Part shown: positions 36,063 through 44,208 of the stretch, piece by piece
How positions within the stretch are numbered: the first letter of the stretch is position 1
Layout: each line of letters begins with the position of its first letter
Origin: Candidatus Ferrigenium altingense
GTDB taxonomy: Bacteria > Pseudomonadota > Gammaproteobacteria > Burkholderiales > Gallionellaceae
Direction: 5' to 3'
DNA: 64,000 nucleotides
NCBI GenBank assembly: GCA_020621985.1
Contig: JAHRYS010000004.1
Span: forward strand, 1 to 64,000
Made by a program: the position numbers and the translations under genes
Notes under the pieces: model-generated
What the model saw: only the letters and a program-made list of their open reading frames with translations
Told to the model about the DNA's origin: nothing
Databases searched by the model: none

Positions 36063-38075
36063 TCAATTTTTTTGGTGTACTTCATCTTCCAGCAAGTGCT
36101 CAATCAACGACCTGAGCTTGGCTGGCCTGACGGGTTTGTGCAGTAAATGATGCCCGCTTACGCTGGCCAGCTTCAAAACCGTCGGGCTGGTATCTCCGCT
36201 GATTAAAATGCAGGGAATTCGTTGATTTTGATGTTGGCGTACCAATTCAATAACATCGATGCCGTTTGTATTGTTTCCCAGCTGGTAGTCGCTGACAATC
36301 AAATCCCATTTCACCCCGTCATGTAAAAATTGCTCTACCTGCGCTACCGATGCTGCTGCGCTTACTTGGCAACCCCATGAAGTCAGAATGCCGGTTGTGC
36401 CGGATAGCACCGCTGCGTCATCATCAACAATCAGCAATCTCTTCCCGGCTAAAGGCGATTTTTCGACCTCCTGATCGAGATGAACTGAAACCTGTTCAGC
36501 CACTGCGGATAGCCTGCCGGCGTTGGGCGTAATCGGCACTTCAAGAGCGAACACGGATCCCTTGCCGGGCGCGGAGCGCAATTCAATACGATGTCCGAGC
36601 AATTTCACCAGACGATCCACAATGGCCAACCCCAGTCCCAGACCCTTGCTGGTGTCCAGTTGCGGCTGCGCCAGCTGGAAAAACTCGCGGAATATATTGC
36701 CCTGATCGGTTTTTGAAATACCGACGCCGTTATCGCGCACCTCGATGCGCAAAAAATGCTTGCGGCGGCGGCACGCAACCATGACGCAGCCGTTCTGGTA
36801 TGTGTAGCGTATCGCATTGCTTACCAGATTCGCCAAAATGCGCTCCAGCAACAACGGATCGCTGGTGACATATCCGCTGCACGGCCGGACAATCAGGCGA
36901 ATATTTTTGACGCTGGCGAGCATTTGATAATCTGCCGCAATACGTCCTAGCATGGCATCCACAGCGCAGGTTTGCATTTGCGGGATCACCGCTCCCGCGT
37001 CCAGCTTGGAAATGTCGAGCAAGGCATTCAACAGTGTCGAAAGTGCCTCGATGGAACGTTCCACCTGGTTGACTAAATGCCGTTGCTCGGCATTGGATAC
37101 CTTGCGCTGCATTTCGGCGACGTATAAGCCCAAGGCGTGCAGCGGCTGGCGCAAGTCATGGCTGGCCACTGCCAGAAAATGGCTTTTGTCATGGCTGGCG
37201 TGTTCCGCTTCTTCTTTTTTGACGAGCAAAGCCTGTGTCGCTTCTTCTATCCGCTGTTGCAGAGTTGCATGTTCCTGTTGCAACTCTGCGGTCATGTCAT
37301 TCAAGCCTTGCGCCAAAGTATTCAGTTCGCTGACATGGGTTTGCAGCGAAACACGTGTAGAGAGATTTCCCCTGCCTATCGCCTGCACTGCATCACTGAG
37401 CTTGCCAATCGGATAGGTAATGCTGCGGCTGCCGAGATATACCAAATAAAAAAACAACCCCAAGAGCAAGGAAGTTACAGCCACAGTGACCCTGAGCATA
37501 CGCATCTTGGTTTCCTCGATACGGCGTTTGCTCATTTCCACGATAACCGCGCCTATCTTCTGTGTGGCGACCGGATTCTTGCTGTTTAAATCATCCAGGG
37601 TGATCTGTTCCGGAATAATCGGCTGGTAAATCCATACGCTTTCCTTATTGCTGCGCATTGGAGTCAGCAAATTTGTATCTTCGCCGGCGGCTGTCTGTTT
37701 TATGCTGGCTTGACCAACAAGGTAGTCGCTTGCCGCAAGGCTCATTTCGGTAAACACATTTTTGGGTAGACGGGAAAATTTTCCCGCTTCAACCAAAGTT
37801 TCGGAGGATGAATTCAAGACGACTACACCGCGCACATCCGGCTGATGCAATACCCCATTGGCAATATTCTGCAAAAACGCCTGATTATTTGAAAACACAC
37901 CATACTCACCGCTCACAGCAAATTGGCGCGCAATTGACCTGCCGCGCTCCAGCAGGTTTTGGTCCAGATCGGAGAAGCGGTTGTGCAGGAAGAATGATTC
38001 CAGGCTGGCCGCCATGATGAATAATGGGATAAGCGTCAACCAGGCGACCTGCTGACGAATGCTGAATTGTTTCAC
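36063..38075 (-). CDS. Membrane hybrid sensor histidine kinase
   Basis: The protein has 670 residues. TM1 (about 10-28) and TM2 (about 194-215) enclose a periplasmic sensor region of about 165 residues. A HAMP segment (216-270) and coiled coil follow, then the H-box ASHDLRQPLHALGLYV with phospho-accepting His306, the ATPase N-box and DNGVGIS plus GLGLGLAIV, and a C-terminal receiver with the acceptor Asp in LIVSDYQLG and the Lys in HKPVRP. It overlaps the binding-protein gene by 4 bases, so that protein may supply its signal. No DNA-binding output domain is present. Confidence 0.92.
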   Translation of the reverse strand: MKQFSIRQQVAWLTLIPLFIMAASLESFFLHNRFSDLDQNLLERGRSIARQFAVSGEYGVFSNNQAFLQNIANGVLHQPDVRGVVVLNSSSETLVEAGKFSRLPKNVFTEMSLAASDYLVGQASIKQTAAGEDTNLLTPMRSNKESVWIYQPIIPEQITLDDLNSKNPVATQKIGAVIVEMSKRRIEETKMRMLRVTVAVTSLLLGLFFYLVYLGSRSITYPIGKLSDAVQAIGRGNLSTRVSLQTHVSELNTLAQGLNDMTAELQQEHATLQQRIEEATQALLVKKEEAEHASHDKSHFLAVASHDLRQPLHALGLYVAEMQRKVSNAEQRHLVNQVERSIEALSTLLNALLDISKLDAGAVIPQMQTCAVDAMLGRIAADYQMLASVKNIRLIVRPCSGYVTSDPLLLERILANLVSNAIRYTYQNGCVMVACRRRKHFLRIEVRDNGVGISKTDQGNIFREFFQLAQPQLDTSKGLGLGLAIVDRLVKLLGHRIELRSAPGKGSVFALEVPITPNAGRLSAVAEQVSVHLDQEVEKSPLAGKRLLIVDDDAAVLSGTTGILTSWGCQVSAAASVAQVEQFLHDGVKWDLIVSDYQLGNNTNGIDVIELVRQHQNQRIPCILISGDTSPTVLKLASVSGHHLLHKPVRPAKLRSLIEHLLEDEVHQKN

Positions 38076-38995
38076 TGTCTCCCCTCCCCGGCTTTATCCA
38101 TGCGTTCGCGTATAGCTTCCGGCGAATCCAGCACAATCCCTAATGAGTGCGCAACCTGTTGATTTAACGAAATAGTGAATAGCTTTGGGTACTGCGGTTC
38201 GGGCAACCGCCGGTTTCTTGCAAAAGAAACAATCATTTCTCCGGTTTGTTCGGCCAGTTGTTCGGGGATAGAGAAAATGGCGCCAAGCGCGCCGGCATTC
38301 ACGTAGGCCTGCGAGATGCCGATTAATGGAACCTGATGCCGATAGCTGGTCAGCAAAATATTACGCACGTTGCTGCTGCTGTAGATTTCGCTGTCAGGAA
38401 TAACCAGCAGCACATCGCTGTTGTTCAAAACGCTTTCCAGAGTGGCAAAAAAGTTTTCGGCAGATCGGGTCGATTGAGCGTTAAGCGACATCCCTCGTGG
38501 CAAGCGAGGGAGGAGGATGTGAGTATCCGACGAATACAGCAGGCCAACTGTTTTATGCTTGGGAAGAGCCGCCTGGATAAAACTCAGCCGTCGATCCCAG
38601 GGTTGGTCGAGATAAATAGCCGATGTCGCCTTGGATCGTTTTTGCGAAGACCCTCTTTCGAGCAACGCCTCATATCCCATTCTGGGGATCATTACGCCCA
38701 GCACCGGCACATCGAACTTGGCAATGGCAAGTTCCATTGCTTTCATGCCTGCGGCGATAACCAAGTCAGTATGGGCACCTTCGCCGGGTTGTGTGTGCGG
38801 GCCAGCCTGGGATTCAATAACAGCCACATCGGCCTTGCTTGCGGCAAGCGCCTGGTTGAGTGCGGCTGAGAATTGCTGGTAAGGCGGTGTGCTGTCGCTT
38901 AACACCAAGCGAACATTCAGCGTTTCTGCCTGAGCCCAAGTTGCCAGCAGCGCGATTGCGCTTGAGAACAACAGGATGGTGGATTGGCGAAACAC
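38072..38995 (-). CDS. Periplasmic ABC-type substrate-binding protein (PF04392-like)
   Basis: The protein has 307 residues with a signal peptide ending TWAQA. The two-lobe fold is suggested by LVIAAGMKAMELAIAKFDVPVLGVMIPRMGYEALL and LLVIPDSEIYSSSNVRNILLTSYRHQVPLIG. It resembles the family of binding proteins often encoded beside sensor kinases and without a permease. It overlaps the kinase gene and follows the TonB-receptor gene by 12 bp. A role as ligand sensor for the kinase is inference; ligand unknown. Confidence 0.75.
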   Translation of the reverse strand: MFRQSTILLFSSAIALLATWAQAETLNVRLVLSDSTPPYQQFSAALNQALAASKADVAVIESQAGPHTQPGEGAHTDLVIAAGMKAMELAIAKFDVPVLGVMIPRMGYEALLERGSSQKRSKATSAIYLDQPWDRRLSFIQAALPKHKTVGLLYSSDTHILLPRLPRGMSLNAQSTRSAENFFATLESVLNNSDVLLVIPDSEIYSSSNVRNILLTSYRHQVPLIGISQAYVNAGALGAIFSIPEQLAEQTGEMIVSFARNRRLPEPQYPKLFTISLNQQVAHSLGIVLDSPEAIRERMDKAGEGRQ

Positions 38996-39007
38996 GGCGG
39001 CTTAGCC

Positions 39008-41089
39008 TTAGAGTCCCAGCGTTGCGGTCAGAGAGGTGCGCCGCTTGTGTCTGGTTTGCGTGCTGTAGTCGAAATAATGGTCGCTCAGCGCATTTTTTAC
39101 TACCAGGGCGATTTCGCCACCGCCCGATCTTCCTTTTTTGCTTTGCCACCCGCCAAAACTTTGAGCCACCCGAAAATCCAGATAGCGCGTCAATGGCTGC
39201 ATAAGCCCCGCATCCAAAGATCGAACCGGATCTATATGGTAAAACCCGGCACCGAGCTGCAACCCCCCGTAAAAATCATGCGACAGCAACATGCTGGCGC
39301 TATTCAGCGGAACGGTCTGGGAGTATTTGTTTGCATAACTTATCAGCGATGCATTGACCGACGCAACGGGCGAGACACGCGACGGGCTTGCACCGGCAAC
39401 CTGATGCGAATAATTCACGGTCAGTCTGCTGCGCACTCCCAGCTTGTAATTGAGCGTGCCTTCCAGTCCGCTATAAAAGGCGTTGAAATCGCTCTTGAAG
39501 CTTTTCGGGGTTACGGTTGAATTGGGGTCAGCGACGGGATCTACCCAGATGATGTTGCTGATCTGGTCGTGAAAGGCCCTGACGTCAAGGGTCGAGCCGG
39601 CTTCGTCCAACTGCCCGACATAGCCAATCTCCCGGGAAATCGCTTTTTCCGGACCCAACCCGCCAGCCGCCGAAATGTTGTGCCATGTCCATTGTTTGCC
39701 GGCCACATTGTTTAACCGGACAGATTGATTTCCCAATTCTTCGGCCATCTCAGGGTTGCGGTAGGCGATTGAAACGCTGGCACGCAGCGTATCCCGCGGA
39801 GTCAGGTGGTGGTTATATGAAATGCGCGGCGAAACGCGTGTTTGCCCCAGCGCATTTTTTTCCGCCATCGCCCCGATGTTGATGAGGCTTACCGGAGCGA
39901 TGCGCCACTCGTCGTGCGCAAACAAGCGATACTCCCGCCACGTCGGCGAATACCGCAAATTGTTTGGGGCGGTTGCCGAGTCATGGCGCGCTCCCATTCC
40001 CCACACCACACGATTAGTGGGGGAAGTATGCAGCGTATGCTGCATTTCGAGATCGTGGCGGTGGATGACGGCATCATCGAAAACCGGGTAACTACCGGAA
40101 GCGATCAAATTCAAGTCGGGAGAACAACTAACACAAGGCATACTGTATCGCTCGTCTTTCGTATTCCGGCCTATGTGGTAGTAATTGAGCTGGAGGTCGC
40201 TATCTCCACCAAAAGTATGCAGCCAGGTAAATTGTTCAAAATCGGAGCTGACCTTCTGATCGCGCAACGTGGAGAAAATCCCGTTGGATGACGGTGTTGG
40301 ATTTTGGTCTCCAAGTTGCCGCGAGGAATCACTATAGCCAAGCTGAATATCAAGGCTGTCGCTGCCAGTCGGGCGATAGTTGATTCTGGTATTGATCAAT
40401 TGTGTGCGACTGTTATCGTTCAACGGGATTGTGAAGACGCTTGATATAGGATCAAAGCCGCTGTCGGCACGCGAAGCCAGTGTCACCCGGTAATCCCAAT
40501 CCTCTCCCACTCCACCAAAACGAGCCGAAACGTCTGAGACACCGGCATCTCCCTTGCTGACAGATGCCTGCGCCTTGGGGACAGCCGAAGCCTGGCGCGT
40601 GAGAATGTTGATCACGCCCTGCACGGAATTTGAGCCGTGCGAAGCTGCTGACGGGCCGCGCACCACCTCGATCCGCTCTATATCGCCGATATCCAACGGG
40701 AGTTCCGCCCAGTCCACCTGCCCGAATATCGGCAGGTAAATCGAGCGGCCATCGACCAGAACCTGCATTCTGCGCGCATAGGCATCGGTAATGCCGCGGT
40801 ATGACACGATGGGCGTGTGCCCGTTCTCATATCCCACATACATCGAAGGTACCAGCTTGAACACATCGGCGATGTTGCGCGCACCGGAAGCCACGATCAT
40901 CTCCCGATCAATCACCGTCATCGCGTTGGGCGTTTCCGAAATCGGCTGAGACAGCCGCGAAGCGCTGAGCACAACGGGAAGTTCCTGAAAATAGTCCTGC
41001 TCGCTTGGATAGTCGGCAGCCCAAGCGCTTCCGCAGGCCATGCCGGCCAGTAATACGGCTATGAGTGGCCGATGCCAAAATTTTTTCAT
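39008..41089 (-). CDS. TonB-dependent outer-membrane receptor
   Basis: The protein has 693 residues from ATG 41089 (signal peptide MKKFWHRPLIAVLLAGMACGSAWA). The plug domain has PNAMTVIDREMIVASGARNIADVFKLVPSMYVG and the conserved IERIEVVRGPSAASHGSNSVQGVINILTR. A beta-barrel follows, ending with a terminal aromatic-type strand (SLTATLGL). It takes up a metal chelate or similar ligand through TonB. It heads the operon with a binding protein and sensor kinase, so the three may form an uptake-and-sensing unit. The ligand cannot be told. Confidence 0.92.
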   Translation of the reverse strand: MKKFWHRPLIAVLLAGMACGSAWAADYPSEQDYFQELPVVLSASRLSQPISETPNAMTVIDREMIVASGARNIADVFKLVPSMYVGYENGHTPIVSYRGITDAYARRMQVLVDGRSIYLPIFGQVDWAELPLDIGDIERIEVVRGPSAASHGSNSVQGVINILTRQASAVPKAQASVSKGDAGVSDVSARFGGVGEDWDYRVTLASRADSGFDPISSVFTIPLNDNSRTQLINTRINYRPTGSDSLDIQLGYSDSSRQLGDQNPTPSSNGIFSTLRDQKVSSDFEQFTWLHTFGGDSDLQLNYYHIGRNTKDERYSMPCVSCSPDLNLIASGSYPVFDDAVIHRHDLEMQHTLHTSPTNRVVWGMGARHDSATAPNNLRYSPTWREYRLFAHDEWRIAPVSLINIGAMAEKNALGQTRVSPRISYNHHLTPRDTLRASVSIAYRNPEMAEELGNQSVRLNNVAGKQWTWHNISAAGGLGPEKAISREIGYVGQLDEAGSTLDVRAFHDQISNIIWVDPVADPNSTVTPKSFKSDFNAFYSGLEGTLNYKLGVRSRLTVNYSHQVAGASPSRVSPVASVNASLISYANKYSQTVPLNSASMLLSHDFYGGLQLGAGFYHIDPVRSLDAGLMQPLTRYLDFRVAQSFGGWQSKKGRSGGGEIALVVKNALSDHYFDYSTQTRHKRRTSLTATLGL

Positions 41090-41175
41090 ATTCAAAACAC
41101 TCCCGGTGTTTTTTGTTATTCCGCACAGCCCGCATGACCTGCGTAGCGCGCGATTATACGGTGAGGGAAAATAAA

Positions 41176-41200
41176 AAGGGCTGGCAATCTGCCAGCCCTT
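41176..41200 (-). terminator. Rho-independent terminator after the tRNA operon
   Basis: AAGGGCTGGCA and TGCCAGCCCTT form an 11-bp perfect stem with a 3-base loop. On the minus strand it is followed by TTTTATTTT, so it terminates the pgsA/tRNA transcript coming from the right. Confidence 0.85.
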
Positions 41201-41339
41201 ATTGACTTGGGAGTGGGTGTCCGAATGATTGTGCACCACTCGATGCCGGAAAGGCAGGAAAAATGGAGGGGGGGGTAATGGTGCGCTGAGGGTGCGCAAA
41301 AACAAGGCGCCCAACAAAACTTAACTAAGTCTTTGATTA

Positions 41340-41416
41340 TGGGGTGACTGATGGGGCTCGAACCCACGACAACCGGAATCACAATCCGGGACTCTACCAA
41401 CTGAGCTACAGCCACC
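41340..41416 (-). tRNA. tRNA-His (GTG)
   Basis: On the minus strand the cloverleaf begins GGTGGCTGTAGCTCAG, with the extra G at position -1 typical of tRNA-His. The anticodon loop is TTGTGAT, the T-loop GTTCGAGCC, and CCA is encoded. Confidence 0.96.
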
Positions 41417-41439
41417 ACTGAACTTTGCTTGTCCGACAC

Positions 41440-41516
41440 TGGTGTGCCCGACAGGAATCGAACCTGCAACCCCCAGCTTAGAAGGCTGGTGCTCTATCCG
41501 GTTGAGCTACGGGCAC
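41440..41516 (-). tRNA. tRNA-Arg (TCT)
   Basis: On the minus strand it reads GTGCCCGTAGCTCAACCGG at the 5' end. The anticodon loop is CTTCTAA, the T-arm GGTTCGATTCC, the acceptor strand CGGGCAC-A, and CCA is encoded. Confidence 0.96.
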
Positions 41517-41555
41517 AATTCTTTTTCGAGTCTATCTGAAATTTTTGTTAAAACC

Positions 41556-41632
41556 TGGTCGGGGTGGAGAGATTCGAACTCCCGACATCCTGCTCCCAAA
41601 GCAGGCGCGCTACCAGGCTACGCTACACCCCG
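41556..41632 (-). tRNA. tRNA-Pro (TGG)
   Basis: On the minus strand it reads CGGGGTGTAGCGTAGCC at the 5' end. The anticodon loop is TTTGGGA, the T-arm AGTTCGAATCT, the acceptor strand CACCCCG-A, and CCA is encoded. It is the first of three tRNAs downstream of pgsA. Confidence 0.96.
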
Positions 41633-41671
41633 AAGGCTGCGCATTATACAGACGCAGGTTTATAAATCAAT

Positions 41672-42244
41672 TTAGTTTTGGTATTTTTTCAGCTTGGGCG
41701 AGGCAAGCATCAGGTAATAGCCCATCGACCATAAGGTGAGCAGTGCGGCAAGATACAGCAGCGACGAGCCGACCATCTGGCAATCGACCCCCAGCAGGCG
41801 TTCGTGGTACAGCAGCAGCAAGATTGCAATCATCTGAAAAGCGGTCTTGATCTTGCCCAGCATGGAGACGGCGATACTCCTGCTTTCGCCGAGCTTGGCC
41901 ATCCACTCGCGCAATGCGGAAATGGTGATTTCGCGCCCGATGATGATGAAGGCGATGATCGCGTCGGCGCGCCCCAATTTGACCAGCACGATCAAAGCGG
42001 CCGCCACCATCAGCTTGTCGGCGACCGGGTCGAGGAATGCGCCAAAGGCCGAAGACTGGTTTAATTTGCGCGCCAGATAGCCATCGAGCCAGTCGGTGAC
42101 CGCAGCCAGCAAGAAAATGCCGGTGCTAATGAGATTCTTCAGATGGGGCGCAAGCGTGGCATCCGGCAAATAAAAAGCCGTGACGAATACCGGGATAAGC
42201 AGGATTCTTAGCCAAGTGAGCAGATTGGGGATATTGCTGAACAT
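41672..42244 (-). CDS. pgsA: CDP-diacylglycerol-glycerol-3-phosphate 3-phosphatidyltransferase
   Basis: It makes phosphatidylglycerol phosphate in the inner membrane. The protein has 190 residues from ATG 42244. The CDP-alcohol phosphotransferase signature is complete: DWLDGYLARKLNQSSAFGAFLDPVADK (D-x2-DG-x2-AR-x8-G-x3-D-x3-D). About five TM segments are present. It starts 4 bp after the uvrC stop, the conserved uvrC-pgsA order, and is followed by three tRNA genes. Confidence 0.95.
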   Translation of the reverse strand: MFSNIPNLLTWLRILLIPVFVTAFYLPDATLAPHLKNLISTGIFLLAAVTDWLDGYLARKLNQSSAFGAFLDPVADKLMVAAALIVLVKLGRADAIIAFIIIGREITISALREWMAKLGESRSIAVSMLGKIKTAFQMIAILLLLYHERLLGVDCQMVGSSLLYLAALLTLWSMGYYLMLASPKLKKYQN

Positions 42245-42248
42245 GCGC

Positions 42249-44171
42249 TCAGTGTAGCTGCTGGTAAATCTTTTCAGCAAGCGCTTTGCTGATTCCTTCT
42301 ACCTGACTGAGTTGTTCGACACTGGCTTGCGCCACTTCGCGCAGCCCGCCGAAGTGGGTCAGCAGGCTGCGCCGCCGTTTGTCCCCTACCCCGCTGATTT
42401 CCTCCAGGCTGGAGGCGGTGCGCGCCTTGCCGCGCTTGGCGCGATGCCCGGTGATGGCGAAGCGGTGCGCCTCGTCGCGGATCTGCTGGATCAGATGCAG
42501 CGCCGGATCATCGCTGCGCAACTGCTTTGCCGTGCCGTCGGGAAAAATCAATTGCTCCAGCCCGGCCTTGCGTTCCTCGCCCTTGGCGACGCCGACCAGG
42601 GCCAGCTCGTTCAAGCCCAATTCATGCATCACCTCCATCGCAACATGCAGCTGCCCCAGGCCGCCGTCGATCAAAATCAGATCGGGGCGCGCACCCTCCC
42701 CCCTTCGACTGTGCTCATAACCAGCGACTTGGCTATTGTCTTTTGATAGCCTAGTCGAATGGCTAGTAGTTTCATCAGGACAGGCTTCGGCAAGCTTCTG
42801 GTAGCGGCGCATCAACGCCTGGCGCATCGCCGCATAGTCGTCGCCGGGCGTGATGCCGGTGATGTTGTAGCGGCGGTATTGGCTGGATCGCATATCGAGA
42901 TTCTCATACACCACGCAGGAGGCCTGCGCCGCCTCGCCCATCGTATGGCTGATGTCGAAACACTCGATACGCTGCAAGTCCGGCATATCCAGCAGTTCGC
43001 GCAGCTTGTCCAGCCGCAGCTTCTGCCCGCCCTGCTGCGCCTTGCGCTGCTGCAGCGCCAGTTGCGCATTGCGTTGCGCCATCTCCAACCACTGCCTGCG
43101 CTCGCCGCTTACGGCCTGGCTGATCTTCACCGCATGCCCGGCCTGTTCGCTGAGCAACTGCGCCAGCGTCTCGTCATCGCATGCGGCATCCAGCACCAGC
43201 AACGGCGGCACGCTGCGATTCAGGTAATGCTGCGCGATGAACGCCTGCACGATCTCATCCGCCGGCAGATCTTCGGCATGTTCCGGGAAGAAACTCTTGT
43301 CGCCCAAATGCCGCCCGCCGCGCACCATCGCAAGGTTCAAGCAAACCAGCCCATCCTGCGGGTGCCCGGCCAAAAGTTTTTCGGACTGCGCCAGTGCGAT
43401 GATATCGGCATCCGTTGCGCCGCCGGTGGACTCGACGAACTGCTTCTGCTGCACGGTATGCAACGCGCGCAACTGGTCGCGCAACGCGGCAGCCTGCTCG
43501 TAGTGCTGTGCCTCCGCCGCGCGCTCCATCGCCGCCCGCAAGGCCTGCTCGACCTCCTGATGCTTGCCTTGCAGCAACAGCACCGCGTTGCGGATATCGG
43601 CCTGATAATCTTCCGCCGAAACCAGATTCACGCAGGGGGCGGTGCAGCGATGGATCTGGTGCAGCAGGCAGGGGCGCGTGCGATTGCTGAACACGCTGTT
43701 CTCGCAGGTGCGGATGCGGAAAATCTTCTGCAGCAGTTGGATGCTTTCCTTCGCGGCATACGAATTCGGATAGGGACCGAAGTATTGATGCTGGCGATTG
43801 GGTGTGCCGCGATAATAGGTCAGACGCGGAAATTTCTCCCCGGTCAGCACGATATACGGATAAGACTTATCGTCGCGAAACAATATGTTATAGCGCGGTT
43901 TTAATGACTTTATCAGGTTGTTTTCCAGCAGCAGCGCCTCAGCTTCCGAGCGCGTCACGGTGGTTTCGATGCGCGCGATATGCGACACCATCAGGCGGAT
44001 GCGCGGCGAGACATTGGTTTTCTGGAAGTAGGATGCGACGCGCTTCTTCAGTTGCCTGGCCTTGCCGACATACAGCACCTCGCCCTTGCCGTCGAAAAAA
44101 CGATACACGCCCGGCAGCAACGGCAGGCTGTCGAGTATCGGTTTTGGGTCGAATGGCTGCTCAGGTTTCAC
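42249..44171 (-). CDS. uvrC: Excinuclease ABC subunit C with an inserted repeat-derived segment
   Basis: UvrC makes both incisions in nucleotide excision repair. The protein has 640 residues, about 30 longer than usual. The GIY-YIG domain is at the N-terminus ([25 protein letters not shown]), followed by the UvrB-binding UVR region, the RNase H-like nuclease ([34 protein letters not shown]) and C-terminal HhH motifs. Just before LILIDGG a segment [20 protein letters not shown] is encoded by hairpin-repeat copy 3 (42716-42777). The frame stays open through it. Confidence 0.95.
   Translation of the reverse strand: MKPEQPFDPKPILDSLPLLPGVYRFFDGKGEVLYVGKARQLKKRVASYFQKTNVSPRIRLMVSHIARIETTVTRSEAEALLLENNLIKSLKPRYNILFRDDKSYPYIVLTGEKFPRLTYYRGTPNRQHQYFGPYPNSYAAKESIQLLQKIFRIRTCENSVFSNRTRPCLLHQIHRCTAPCVNLVSAEDYQADIRNAVLLLQGKHQEVEQALRAAMERAAEAQHYEQAAALRDQLRALHTVQQKQFVESTGGATDADIIALAQSEKLLAGHPQDGLVCLNLAMVRGGRHLGDKSFFPEHAEDLPADEIVQAFIAQHYLNRSVPPLLVLDAACDDETLAQLLSEQAGHAVKISQAVSGERRQWLEMAQRNAQLALQQRKAQQGGQKLRLDKLRELLDMPDLQRIECFDISHTMGEAAQASCVVYENLDMRSSQYRRYNITGITPGDDYAAMRQALMRRYQKLAEACPDETTSHSTRLSKDNSQVAGYEHSRRGEGARPDLILIDGGLGQLHVAMEVMHELGLNELALVGVAKGEERKAGLEQLIFPDGTAKQLRSDDPALHLIQQIRDEAHRFAITGHRAKRGKARTASSLEEISGVGDKRRRSLLTHFGGLREVAQASVEQLSQVEGISKALAEKIYQQLH
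42716..42777 (+). repeat. 62-bp hairpin repeat, copy 3, inside uvrC
   Basis: It starts CATAACCAGCGACTTGGCTAT, has loop TGTCTTTTG and return strand ATAGCC, and continues TAGTCGAATGGCTAGTAGTTTCATCA. Read on the minus strand it is translated in frame within uvrC. Similar peptides would be encoded by the reverse strand of copies 4 and 5, which lie outside genes. Confidence 0.85.
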
Positions 44172-44208
44172 GGCAACTCAGATATTCCACAATGTCGTTG
44201 GTCACCGC

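Noticed and set aside
39008..41317. Longer form of the TonB receptor starting at 41317
   Set aside because: The extra 76 residues precede a normal signal peptide at 41089 and would run through the tRNA-operon terminator at 41176-41200.
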